The notes beneath the pieces were generated by a model. That model worked only from the letters and a program-made list of their open reading frames with translations. It ran no database searches and had not been told where the DNA came from. The position numbers and the translations under genes are program-made. From positions 1 to 50,552 of the forward strand of contig JAUMCS010000067.1 of NCBI GenBank assembly GCA_032122355.1: a DNA stretch of 50,552 bases, written 5' to 3'. Origin of the DNA: RFTU01 sp032122355 (GTDB lineage: Bacteria > Pseudomonadota > Gammaproteobacteria > Burkholderiales > Burkholderiaceae_C). This document shows positions 20,474-29,213 of this stretch, piece after piece. Numbering within the stretch: the stretch's first letter is position 1; every line of letters begins with the position of its first letter.

Positions 20474-20986
20474 TTAACCACAAGGCTTTTTCGGGGTGCT
20501 GCGAAAACCCTGTTGAATCCAGGCTAGCGCATAACCCAACAGCAAGACAGCGGCTGACGGTAAAAGCCACCAGACTAGTGCTTTTGCAGCATACTTGCCT
20601 TGGTTCGTAGGTAGCATAGCAAGCGCAGCTTCGTACTTGCCCTCTAGGGCAAGTATTTCCTCCTTATATTGCGCAAGTTCTTTTTTATCTGGGTTAGCCA
20701 AGTTGATCTTTTTGGCACTTGCCGTCATCTCACGTACGACTTGTTCATTACTCTTGCCGTCGAACCGCTTGCTTGCATATAAATCATCGGTCGATATTTT
20801 TTTTCCCGCCGTAGATCGGTTGATGTCTTCCGCAACTGCGCGAAGTACACCAGCACACCAAGCTTCCATGATTTCCTCTCTGTTCGGCATATGAGCAGTA
20901 GCTACAGTGATTACTGTGAATGCATAGAGAACTGTAAGGACAACCCAGAGGCGTTGCCACCCATTCAAATGTCGTGTGGTGATCAT
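20474..20986 (-). CDS. Membrane protein of unknown function
   Basis: 170 residues with a hydrophobic segment near the N-terminus (LWVVLTVLYAFTVITVATA, about residues 13-31) and another near the C-terminus (about residues 137-157), leaving a polar, lysine-rich, helical loop of about 100 residues between them. The topology suggests that both ends are cytosolic and the loop periplasmic, or the reverse. ATG 20986 is preceded on the minus strand by AAGGAGC at a normal spacing. I do not recognise the family. It lies alone in an accessory patch. Confidence 0.7.
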   Translation of the reverse strand: MITTRHLNGWQRLWVVLTVLYAFTVITVATAHMPNREEIMEAWCAGVLRAVAEDINRSTAGKKISTDDLYASKRFDGKSNEQVVREMTASAKKINLANPDKKELAQYKEEILALEGKYEAALAMLPTNQGKYAAKALVWWLLPSAAVLLLGYALAWIQQGFRSTPKKPCG

Positions 20987-21159
20987 ATTAGGTGCTCCTT
21001 AGAATAAAGGTAATCGGTGCCGTGGTAGGTAGGGTTGACTGTGTTGTGCAAAAAATCCTTTTTTCTCGTATTTTAGTTAGGCATTAGGCTTTCCCTTAAA
21101 TTTTGTTGAAGCGGATTGGCGCAAACAATCAGTGTCTCAAGGCGGCCCAAATTTTGAGG

Positions 21160-21678
21160 CTATTTAATGAATGATTCATTGTGGTTTGTTAACTCAAATA
21201 TGTCGGAAGAGAGTTCGCGCGCCAAACTTGTCAAACTTATCAGTCGATCTAATAATCTTGGATAGTCACCGATCAATATTCGGAATTCACGGTGATGATG
21301 ATAGCCGCCGTATATGTCGAGCTTAGAAAATAAGATCGATTCATCGATTGGAGACAGGGTTGTGACTGCACCATGAGTCATGTTATGTCGTATGGTGCTT
21401 AGTTCGCTAAACTCATTAAGCAAAGTGTCAGAACGTACCTTGAATGTAGCTAGTGTTGTATTGGAAGCCATGCATTTGCGCGTGAAGTCGATTTTCGGGC
21501 CAAGCATAAAAGGAATCTTTTTTAGGTGGCATTGACCGTCAAAAGAGTGCCAAAGTATGGCAACCAGAAGGTCCAGCATCTGTTCTGCTTGCGCCCATTG
21601 AATAACAATCATGCCAATTGCCTTTGCAAACATGTCAAGGTTCTTCGTCAATTGTTCGTTGTGGGCGATGGGGTACAT
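21160..21678 (-). CDS. Hypothetical protein, possibly HEPN-like
   Basis: 172 residues, mostly helical by composition, with no signal peptide. Residues 97-102 read RHNMTH, an R-x4-H motif with a polar residue close after the arginine, as found in the active site of HEPN ribonucleases, sitting in a stretch that looks like a helix end. No partner antitoxin gene adjoins. The surrounding 170-260 base gaps contain nothing I can name. Family not recognised; the HEPN idea rests on one short motif and general helical character. Confidence 0.6.
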   Translation of the reverse strand: MYPIAHNEQLTKNLDMFAKAIGMIVIQWAQAEQMLDLLVAILWHSFDGQCHLKKIPFMLGPKIDFTRKCMASNTTLATFKVRSDTLLNEFSELSTIRHNMTHGAVTTLSPIDESILFSKLDIYGGYHHHREFRILIGDYPRLLDRLISLTSLARELSSDIFELTNHNESFIK

Positions 21679-21939
21679 TTGCTAATACCTAACATGCATA
21701 CTCTGGAGGCCGTGTATGCTCATTTAAATAATTGATGAATATTAGCTGGTATTTTCGAGTAATAGTGCTTTTCAGTTTGCAATCAGCAGTGCCCATGCAG
21801 TAAAGCAGGTACTTGGCCGTCAAAAAACCACTAGATCAGATGAACGATAATGTGATAATCAGTATACCCAATGGGCCAAGCCCTGCAGCGCATCGGTCAA
21901 AGATGGCATGGGTCAATGGGTATATTGATGCTGAAGCCT

Positions 21940-22230
21940 TTAGAGATGCCGAGGGGCATCCATGCGTTCGTGCAAGACGCGCACAATGGTCACCGCGTCG
22001 GGTTCTGCTCGGTAATACACGACATGGCTTTCAACCGACTGGCGTCGGTAACCAGGGCGAATATGACTGCAACTTCTACCCGACAGCGGCGACTGCGCCA
22101 GTAATTCAAAACAGTCCGACAGGCAGTCGGTATAACGCTCCGCCTGAGCAAGCCCCCAACGTTCTGCAGTGAAAAGCCAAATATTCTCCATATCGCGCAG
22201 CGCTGCAGGTGTTAAATACAACTTACCCAT
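21940..22230 (-). CDS. parE: ParE-type toxin of a ParDE toxin-antitoxin pair
   Basis: A 96-residue RelE/ParE-superfamily toxin. It shows the family landmarks AALRDMENIWLFTAERWG near the start, LLAQSPLSGRSCSHIRPGYR in the middle, and the strand VVYYRAEPDAVTIVRVLHER at the end. ParE proteins poison DNA gyrase. It follows its antitoxin gene with an 8-base overlap, the usual ParD-then-ParE order. Conserved residues appear intact. Confidence 0.9.
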   Translation of the reverse strand: MGKLYLTPAALRDMENIWLFTAERWGLAQAERYTDCLSDCFELLAQSPLSGRSCSHIRPGYRRQSVESHVVYYRAEPDAVTIVRVLHERMDAPRHL

Positions 22231-22468
22231 GCCGAGACAACATTTTATGCTTGAACGCTACAGCGTCAAATATTTGCGGTGCGCCGCTGTTTTCGCCTTC
22301 AATCAATGCCGCTCGAATAGCATCAAGATCAGCCACGCGTTCCTGTTCGCGACGAATCAGGTCGCGAATATATTCGCTATCATTGGTGTAATAACCCGCC
22401 TGAATTTGGGTCTTAATCCAGCCGTCTTGCTGGTCGGTGACAGTAATGGTTTTCCGTACAGTCGTCAT
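22223..22468 (-). CDS. parD: ParD-type antitoxin
   Basis: 81 residues. The N-terminal ribbon-helix-helix DNA-binding part (RKTITVTDQQDGWIKTQI, then YTNDSEYIRDLIRREQE) both represses the operon and dimerises; the C-terminal tail binds ParE. I start it at ATG 22468; an in-frame upstream ATG at 22501 would add 11 residues not seen in the family. Autoregulation through an operator just upstream is expected, but I cannot place the operator. Confidence 0.9.
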   Translation of the reverse strand: MTTVRKTITVTDQQDGWIKTQIQAGYYTNDSEYIRDLIRREQERVADLDAIRAALIEGENSGAPQIFDAVAFKHKMLSRHG

Positions 22469-22635
22469 GATGTCAGCCTCATACAAATAGTGTTTAATCA
22501 TACCATTGGTGCGAAATTGTGCAATGGTGGCGAGGATTGTCGGGAGGATGGGGTATGAGGGGACTGCCGAACATGGCTAAATGGGCTACACAGATGATGG
22601 ATCGGGTAGAAGTTCGGTTACAATAATGAATTATT

Positions 22636-22711
22636 GCCGGCTTAGCTCAGTTGGTAGAGCACCCGCCTTGTAAGCGGAAGGTCATCAGTTCGAATCCGAT
22701 AGCCGGCACCA
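22636..22711 (+). tRNA. tRNA-Thr (anticodon TGT)
   Basis: A 76-base cloverleaf: acceptor GCCGGCT pairs with AGCCGGC, D arm GCTCAGTTGGTAGAGC, anticodon loop CTTGTAA with TGT at 34-36, T-arm containing GTTCGAATC, and an encoded CCA end. Very close to known bacterial tRNA-Thr(TGT). It borders the small accessory patch to its left. Confidence 0.97.
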
Positions 22712-22801
22712 AGCACGTATTTGACTTGGCATATGATTTGATAGCTATTTTTATGGCAGATTTACAGGATGTACAAGTCATACCCATACTCCTGAGCCCA
22801 A

Positions 22802-25800
22802 ATGTCCCCATTGAACCCACCTATTGAGGGCGCCATCAAAACGGATAGAGCCCATAGAAAATGGCTCAGGCTTTGTGTGCGTTGGACACTTCGCGCACTC
22901 ATGCTGGCCTGGGCATTGGCTATTGCCGGCTGGTTGGTTTTGCAGGGCTGGGTTTTGCCTCGTTTGAATGATTGGCGCCCTGATATCGAGCGGCTCACGG
23001 CCCAATACGGCGGGGTGCCTATTCAGCTGGGCCATATTGAAGTGCTGAGCGCAGGCCTGAAACCCACTGTCGAGTTAAAAGACGTTCGCTGGCTTAACGA
23101 AAGGGGTGAAACCCTGCTGCAATTACCCCAGCTCAAAGTTTCTACGTCCCTGTATTCGTTCTTGGTTTTTCAACCGCAACTCGAGCAAGTACTGATCGAT
23201 GGCGTCAGCATACACCTACACCGCGATGCGCGGGGTGATGTTTATCTGGCTCATCAACGTATTTACCACCACGGCGATGATGCGCAGTCGCACCCATTAT
23301 TGGATTGGGTACTCAAACAAAAAGAGTGGGGCATACAAAACAGCCACTTGCGCTGGGCTGATGATACGCATGCACAAGATAAGCCGCTGGAGTTGCACAG
23401 TATCGCCGCTACCCTGCATAACAGCTTGCGTGAGCATACGATGGTGCTCAAGGCCACGCCAGGGGATTCGGGTGCAAAGGCTATTGAGCTGCAAGGGCAG
23501 TTTCACCGGCCGCTTTGGGCCTTGCAACCCAGCGATTTTGCCCATTGGAGCGGAAATCTTCAAGCCGATGTGCCCCATCAATCCATGCAATCCTGGCTGA
23601 AGTACGTGCCCGGGCTTGCAAAGCATGTCAAAGCAGCCGAAGGTGGCTTTCGCTTATGGTCAGAGTGGGATCAGGGACAAGCGCAGAGTGTCACGCTGGA
23701 TGTGAATTTCCCCTCACTCACCTTGCTGGCCGAAGCGGGATCAGCGTTAACCCAAAAAACCTGGGCCCTGAGTCAGATACAGGGCAGGATACAAGCACGC
23801 TTTGAACCAGAAAAGCTGAGCTTCAAAATTCAACAATTGGCTTGGGCCGAGCGTCAGAGGGGGATTGTATGGCCTGCCACGACACTGGATTTGGTCTTGC
23901 ATACGGCAAAATCCACGGATCAAACACCGGGTCGAGCAAGATGGGAAGCGCAGAATATTCACGCAGGAGATCTGAACTTATCGCACTTGAATTTGGCGGG
24001 GCTATCGCATTTGCTTGAGCAATGGCCGCTTCCCGAGCCTTGGAAACAGGGCTTGAGCAGTGTTAGCCCCCGAGGGGATTTGGAATCGGTGCGTTTTTCT
24101 TGGCGCGGCTCGCCGCTGCAACCCCAGAGTTATGAGGCTCAGGGGCGTTGGTTGGGGGCTGCAGTGCAGGCCGGACCGGTACCGCCGATGCCCGAGTGGG
24201 GGCGGCCCGGGTTTAACAACGCCGATATTGACTTTAAGGCGACGCACGAAGGGGGTACGGCCCAAATTCGCATTAAAGATGGAGCGATGCACTTTCCGGG
24301 TGTCTTTGACGCGCCTTCTGTTTCTGTACAGGATTTGGATACGCAAGTGGAGTGGCGAATTCAGCCAGCTGGATTGGCTGCGCAGAAAAAAACAGGGGCC
24401 GGAACATTGCCTAAAATTGTGGTGAACGTGCCTCGGTTGAATATACGAACTGATGATTTTAAAGGCCAACTCAGTGCGACTTGGCAAACGGGCACTGGCC
24501 AGGGGCTGGGTTTGGGCGGGCGTTTTCCAGGGGTTTTGAACTTGACCGGGAAATTACAACAAGCGCGAGTTCAAGCTATTGCAAGGTATTTGCCATTGGA
24601 TGTGCCCGTTGCAGCACGCGACTATGTGGCTGCGGCATTGCGCAAAGGCACCGTTACGCAAGCAGATTTTAAAGTGCAGGGGGATTTATGGGCGTTTCCC
24701 TTTGGCGCTTCAACCCCTGCCGGGCGGGGGCTGTTTCAGGTGGATGCCAACCTCAGTCAGGTTGAAATGGCTTATGTGCCGGCTGCTGAAGGCGATCGAA
24801 AAACATGGCCCCTAGCCCAACAAATCGATGGGCGTTTGCGGTTTCTTAATGATCAACTGAGTTTGATTCGATTGAAGGGAAATATCGCTGGCCATGCCGT
24901 GACGGTGCCTGAGGGGCGTGTGCAGTTCAGTCTGGATCGACCACAACTAAAGCTCAATATCCAAGCGCGAGGGCCTGGGCAGTCACTAATGGGCTATGTA
25001 CAAAATAGCCCTATTGATGATGAGTTGGGCGGAACATTCGCCCAATCGAGTTTGACGGGGGCGACCCAGCTGGAAATGCAATTGGATTTACCCATCTTAA
25101 AGCCGACAGCGGCTCAGTGGAATGGGTTTGTGCAATTTTTGGGGAATGATTTTCGTATTCAACCCGACCTGCCCGAGCTGACGCAAACACGCGGCCGCGT
25201 GAACTTTTCTAACCAGGGATTTCAGGTGTTGGGCATGAAGGGGCAGGCCTTGGGCGGAGAATTCAGCATGGATGGGGGATCCATGAACCGGCAAGGCATA
25301 CAAATGCAGGGCAGGATTAAAAGTGACTATCTGCAAACACAATGGAAAGGGGTCGGAGCTTCTTTGGCTCGATTCGGGCAAGGAGAAATGCCCTACCGGC
25401 TGCAATTGCAATTCCCACAGGGGCGGCCCCAAATCAGTTGGAGTAGCTCCATGGTGGGGATGGCCGTTCGGCTGCCAGCGCCTTTTGCCAAGGAAGCCAC
25501 GCAAGCTCGGCCCCTACTCGTGCAATGGGTACCGCAATCCGCAGCTGCCAATGGGGCGCATTTGAGTGCGTTGCAAGTGCACTGGGGGTCGGTGTTGCAC
25601 GCACAGTATGAGCTGGCTGCCCAGGGCGGGCAGACCACCGTGGTCAAAGGAGGAGTGCATATAGCCGATCCTGACTCCGCAGAAGCGGCAGCGGCATTAC
25701 CGCATGACATGGCATATCCGCCTGTGGCAAAAATCCAGTTGCGTCAACTGGATTTAGATGCATGGCGCCAAGTATGGTCAGCCCAGGGTGCTTCGCAAGC

Positions 25801-27019
25801 GCGCGGGGGCTCTCAATCGCTCAATGGGATGAATGAATGGATACCTGCGCAAACTGCGATGCAAGTCAAGCAATTGAATGTGGCGGGTCGCTTATTTGAT
25901 CAGGTAGACCTGACCCTAGAGCGTAAGGCCGCAGGCTGGGACGTACGCGGACAAGCGCAGCAGTTTAAGGGGCAGGCGCAATGGCGCGCCTCTGTGGCGG
26001 GCAAGCCGGATAAGTTAACGGCGCAGTTGGCGACTTTGTATTTGCCGCGATCAGAAACGCCCGCTATCCCTGAGCCTCAAGTTGACATGGATGATGAGAT
26101 GCCCGCGCTAGACATCAGTGTGGATGATTTTGAAATGGCCGGTAAGAAGCTGGGACGTTTAGAGTTAGAGGCTGCCTATCAAAAGACTTCCCCCAAAAAC
26201 GGCCAGTCGATTTGGCAGTTGAATAAATTAACCCTCAATAATGGGCATGCCCGACTTGATGCCACGGGGCGTTGGATGCCTCAGCAGGCCCAGAACAATT
26301 CAAAAACCGAATTGGATTTTCGGCTTGATGTGAAAAATGCGGGTGAACTGGTACAAGCTCTGGGCATGGGTGCGGTTATCAAGCGTGGGCGCGGGCATTT
26401 GCAAGGCATGCTTTCATGGCCGGGTTCACCCATGGGCTTCCAGATTAAGGGTTTGGATGGGCAAATGCTTATGGAAGTGGAGTCGGGGCAGTTCCTAAAA
26501 TTAGATGCGGGGGCCGGCAGATTGCTGGGGATTTTGAGCTTGCAATCACTCCCCCGAAGATTGATATTGGATTTTAGGGACGTATTTCTAGAAGGATTCG
26601 CTTTTGATAATATCAGCGGCGATATTCAACTGGAAAATGGTGTGGCCAGCACCAACAACCTACGCATGCGTAGCGTACAGGCTGCGGCACTATTAGAGGG
26701 TAGGGCCGATATCAACCATGAGACGCAAGATATCCGTGTGGTAGTGGTTCCTGAAATTAATGCCGGTACCGCATCACTCGCATATGCCACGATCAATCCC
26801 ATGCTCGGCCTGGGCTCATTTCTGGCGCAGGTGTTTTTGCGTAAACCGTTGGCTGAGGCCAATACCCGTGAGTTTCATATCACCGGTTCATGGGATGATC
26901 CGCAGGTCGAAGAAATCGGGCGTGATGAGGCTAAACCTGCGGCTAAGCCCGCCAAGCCCATAACTTCCAATACCGCCCCAAATCCAAAGAATGTTGTACC
27001 TCCAGCGGGCCGCCGGTAA
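22802..27019 (+). CDS. yhdP: YhdP-family AsmA-like inner-membrane protein
   Basis: A 1405-residue giant with one N-terminal membrane helix (about residues 31-51) and a long beta-rich periplasmic part, as in the YhdP/TIGR02099 family. YhdP and its AsmA-like relatives are thought to bridge the envelope and carry phospholipids to the outer membrane. The C-terminal AsmA-like region is clear: DISVDDFEMAGKKLGRLELE near residue 1100 and the late FLKLDAGAGRLLGILSLQSL near 1235. The proline-rich end resembles other betaproteobacterial members. The start codon follows a weak ribosome site; length fits the family. Confidence 0.92.
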   Translation: MSPLNPPIEGAIKTDRAHRKWLRLCVRWTLRALMLAWALAIAGWLVLQGWVLPRLNDWRPDIERLTAQYGGVPIQLGHIEVLSAGLKPTVELKDVRWLNERGETLLQLPQLKVSTSLYSFLVFQPQLEQVLIDGVSIHLHRDARGDVYLAHQRIYHHGDDAQSHPLLDWVLKQKEWGIQNSHLRWADDTHAQDKPLELHSIAATLHNSLREHTMVLKATPGDSGAKAIELQGQFHRPLWALQPSDFAHWSGNLQADVPHQSMQSWLKYVPGLAKHVKAAEGGFRLWSEWDQGQAQSVTLDVNFPSLTLLAEAGSALTQKTWALSQIQGRIQARFEPEKLSFKIQQLAWAERQRGIVWPATTLDLVLHTAKSTDQTPGRARWEAQNIHAGDLNLSHLNLAGLSHLLEQWPLPEPWKQGLSSVSPRGDLESVRFSWRGSPLQPQSYEAQGRWLGAAVQAGPVPPMPEWGRPGFNNADIDFKATHEGGTAQIRIKDGAMHFPGVFDAPSVSVQDLDTQVEWRIQPAGLAAQKKTGAGTLPKIVVNVPRLNIRTDDFKGQLSATWQTGTGQGLGLGGRFPGVLNLTGKLQQARVQAIARYLPLDVPVAARDYVAAALRKGTVTQADFKVQGDLWAFPFGASTPAGRGLFQVDANLSQVEMAYVPAAEGDRKTWPLAQQIDGRLRFLNDQLSLIRLKGNIAGHAVTVPEGRVQFSLDRPQLKLNIQARGPGQSLMGYVQNSPIDDELGGTFAQSSLTGATQLEMQLDLPILKPTAAQWNGFVQFLGNDFRIQPDLPELTQTRGRVNFSNQGFQVLGMKGQALGGEFSMDGGSMNRQGIQMQGRIKSDYLQTQWKGVGASLARFGQGEMPYRLQLQFPQGRPQISWSSSMVGMAVRLPAPFAKEATQARPLLVQWVPQSAAANGAHLSALQVHWGSVLHAQYELAAQGGQTTVVKGGVHIADPDSAEAAAALPHDMAYPPVAKIQLRQLDLDAWRQVWSAQGASQARGGSQSLNGMNEWIPAQTAMQVKQLNVAGRLFDQVDLTLERKAAGWDVRGQAQQFKGQAQWRASVAGKPDKLTAQLATLYLPRSETPAIPEPQVDMDDEMPALDISVDDFEMAGKKLGRLELEAAYQKTSPKNGQSIWQLNKLTLNNGHARLDATGRWMPQQAQNNSKTELDFRLDVKNAGELVQALGMGAVIKRGRGHLQGMLSWPGSPMGFQIKGLDGQMLMEVESGQFLKLDAGAGRLLGILSLQSLPRRLILDFRDVFLEGFAFDNISGDIQLENGVASTNNLRMRSVQAAALLEGRADINHETQDIRVVVVPEINAGTASLAYATINPMLGLGSFLAQVFLRKPLAEANTREFHITGSWDDPQVEEIGRDEAKPAAKPAKPITSNTAPNPKNVVPPAGRR

Positions 27020-27033
27020 GGCACCAGTAAAGC

Positions 27034-28329
27034 CTAGCGAAAGCCCCACATGAACTTGCGCGCCAGCCATTGTTTGAGTGGTGGGGTGCGTTCAAGCGCA
27101 TCAAAGGCCATGCCTTGCAGCAGGCTGATGCCGGGTAGGGGCCAAGTGAAGTTTCGGGCTAGAAAATCGGTCACCGCAATCAAGCCCCAACGATCCGGTT
27201 CACGCTGACGCTGAAATTGGCAAAGTGTTTTTTGCAGGGTGTAGGAGCGTTGCGTAGCTAGCCGCAATTGATGCACTAAGCATTGGACATCACGCAAGCC
27301 TAAATTCAAGCCCTGCCCAGCAACGGGGTGCAAGGTTTGTGCCGCATTGCCTAGGCGCACGATACACCCCGACTCTACGAGCCTAGGGGCCACTTTCAGG
27401 CCTAAGGCAAAGGACTTGAGCGGGCTGATGGCCTGCACGCGGCCCGCTGCTTCGGGCAACAAAGCATTGATGGCTTCTATGCGCTGTGAGTCTGTGAAAG
27501 CAGGAATGGTGTCGCGAGCGGAGTTGACGCACCAAACCAGAGAGGCCTGGGATGCATCGGCTGGGGTTGGGCTGGGGGGCAATGGCAGCAAGGCTAAGGG
27601 ACCTTCGGGGGTGAATCGCTCAATGGCCAGGCCCGGTGCCAGCCCGGTAAGGGTCACGGTACCCACCCAGGCCGTTTGCTGGTAACTGTGGTTGAGGAGC
27701 GTGCTTTTTTGGGGTGTTGCTATCGTGTGGGTGGGTTGCATTTGAAATACGCCCCCTTCGGCCACCACCGCCAAATCAAATGCCGCCGTGTGGTGCTCAC
27801 TTTCAATCACCGCACGCGGGTGTATGCCTTCTGTTGAGCTTGTAATAGCCTTCACTGCAGACCCATAGGCGTTGTGCAATCGATGCGGTTCGCATGCTTG
27901 CTGTATGGCCCATGCTTGCTGTAGTGCCTGAACCAATTGGCCGTATTTGATCACGGCGCCGAGCTGTGGTGTGCCTACATCGGATGCATGGATATGCACT
28001 GCTGCCGATGGCTGTGCGCGTTGGTTGGCATGGCCTGGGTGGGCTTGTGAAACATGAATATGGGTGATGGCTTGTGTACGGTGATTTTGTACGCAGTGGT
28101 CCCACACACCCAGGGATTGCAGCGTTTGAATACTACCCAGCGATAGCGCCAAAGTACGCGCATCGGTGCTGACATCATGATCCCATGGGCGGGCATCCAT
28201 CACAGTGATCTGCAGCGTGGGGCAACGGCGCGCCAGCAGCAGGGCCAATGATAAGCCCACGGGCCCTGCACCCACAATCGCAATGTGCCAGGTTGAAGCG
28301 GCAGCTGAGGGTGTGGGCTTGATGTTCAT
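27034..28329 (-). CDS. ubiH: UbiH/UbiF/COQ6-family FAD-dependent ubiquinone hydroxylase
   Basis: A 431-residue flavin monooxygenase of ubiquinone synthesis. The N-terminal FAD-binding GAGPVGLSLALLLARR is at about residues 20-35. The second FAD motif reads GNAAQTLHPVAGQGLNLGLR near residue 330; the GNAAQ variant of the usual GDAAH is the form found in UbiH, which hydroxylates C6 of the ring. It ends the purB-pyrF-ubiH run, starting 9 bases after the pyrF stop, and is convergent with yhdP (14 bases apart). The UbiH rather than UbiF/VisC assignment rests on that motif. Confidence 0.9.
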   Translation of the reverse strand: MNIKPTPSAAASTWHIAIVGAGPVGLSLALLLARRCPTLQITVMDARPWDHDVSTDARTLALSLGSIQTLQSLGVWDHCVQNHRTQAITHIHVSQAHPGHANQRAQPSAAVHIHASDVGTPQLGAVIKYGQLVQALQQAWAIQQACEPHRLHNAYGSAVKAITSSTEGIHPRAVIESEHHTAAFDLAVVAEGGVFQMQPTHTIATPQKSTLLNHSYQQTAWVGTVTLTGLAPGLAIERFTPEGPLALLPLPPSPTPADASQASLVWCVNSARDTIPAFTDSQRIEAINALLPEAAGRVQAISPLKSFALGLKVAPRLVESGCIVRLGNAAQTLHPVAGQGLNLGLRDVQCLVHQLRLATQRSYTLQKTLCQFQRQREPDRWGLIAVTDFLARNFTWPLPGISLLQGMAFDALERTPPLKQWLARKFMWGFR

Positions 28330-28338
28330 AGGCAGAGC

Positions 28339-29202
28339 CTATCTTACAGGCGAAATGGTCGCTTGGCTTTGCGCCAGTTGCGTGCATGTAGCCAAGGCGG
28401 CCTGGCGTGCGGCAACGGCAAAGTCAGGGCCGGAGCCTGCATACAAAATGGCGCGAGAAGAATTCACCACTAAAGGCCCATAGGCAGTGGTAGGCTTGCC
28501 AGAAAAAGCGGCTTGCATGACCGCATCGGCATCACCGCCTTGCGCCCCTACACCAGGGACGAGAAGGGGCAAGCTCGGGGCAATCTCACGAATACGCGCT
28601 AATTCGGCTGGGAATGTTGCACCCACCACCAACCCGAGTTGACCTTGGCTATTCCAAGGGCCTGCTGCGAGGCGGGCCACATATTCGAATAAAGGCTCGC
28701 TGGCTTTGTTGGCACGGCCTTGTAAGATTTGCGCTTGTAAATCAGAGCCGCCTGCATTCGAGGTTCGGCACAACACTATGAGGCCTTTGTCGGGATAGGC
28801 CATGTAGGGTTCAATAGAATCAAAACCCATGTATGGCGATAGCGTGACGGCATCGGCTTGATAGCGTTCAAAGGCCTCACGTGCGTATTGGGTTGCTGTG
28901 GGGCCAATGTCGCCACGCTTGGCATCGAGGATGACGGGCACTGCCGGGGCGACCTGATGAATGTAGGCAATGAGTTGCTCTAGTTGATCTTCGGCTCGGT
29001 GCGCCGCAAAGTAAGCGATTTGGGGTTTGAATGCGCAAACCAAATCATGAGTGGCATCTACGATACGCGCACAAAACTCGAATATGCGACGGGGGTCGTG
29101 CTGCCAGGGTGCTGGAAAGCGGGCGGGGTCGGGGTCGAGGCCCACGCACAACATCGAGTGGTTTTGCGCAGTGGCAGTTTTCAAGGCATGGACAAAACCC
29201 AT
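28339..29202 (-). CDS. pyrF: Orotidine 5'-phosphate decarboxylase (type 2)
   Basis: Last step of UMP synthesis. The 287-residue length and the motif VILDAKRGDIGPTATQYA near residue 90, with the catalytic lysine and aspartates, identify the longer type-2 subfamily. The phosphate loop LLVPGVGAQGGDADAV near residue 215 is present. Starts 11 bases after the purB stop and precedes ubiH closely, so the three are probably co-transcribed. Confidence 0.95.
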   Translation of the reverse strand: MGFVHALKTATAQNHSMLCVGLDPDPARFPAPWQHDPRRIFEFCARIVDATHDLVCAFKPQIAYFAAHRAEDQLEQLIAYIHQVAPAVPVILDAKRGDIGPTATQYAREAFERYQADAVTLSPYMGFDSIEPYMAYPDKGLIVLCRTSNAGGSDLQAQILQGRANKASEPLFEYVARLAAGPWNSQGQLGLVVGATFPAELARIREIAPSLPLLVPGVGAQGGDADAVMQAAFSGKPTTAYGPLVVNSSRAILYAGSGPDFAVAARQAALATCTQLAQSQATISPVR

Positions 29203-29213
29203 GGTGCGTACCC

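Noticed and set aside
21070..21090. GTTAGGC at about 21077, and ACCTAAC near 21690, looked like integron attC core sites around the HEPN-like gene
   Set aside because: No partner core site lies at the right distance in the same gap, and no intI or further cassettes are seen.
21863..21924. Inverted repeat TATACCCA ... TGGGTATA downstream of parE
   Set aside because: Only 8 bases with a 46-base spacer and no context; likely chance.
22636..22711. tRNA-Thr as an attachment site for an integrated element
   Set aside because: The accessory genes lie on its 5' side, no integrase is present, and no second copy of the tRNA 3' end was found in the window.
27034..28329. GNAAQ in place of GDAAH in the second FAD motif, suspected active-site loss
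   Set aside because: This variant is the normal form in UbiH.
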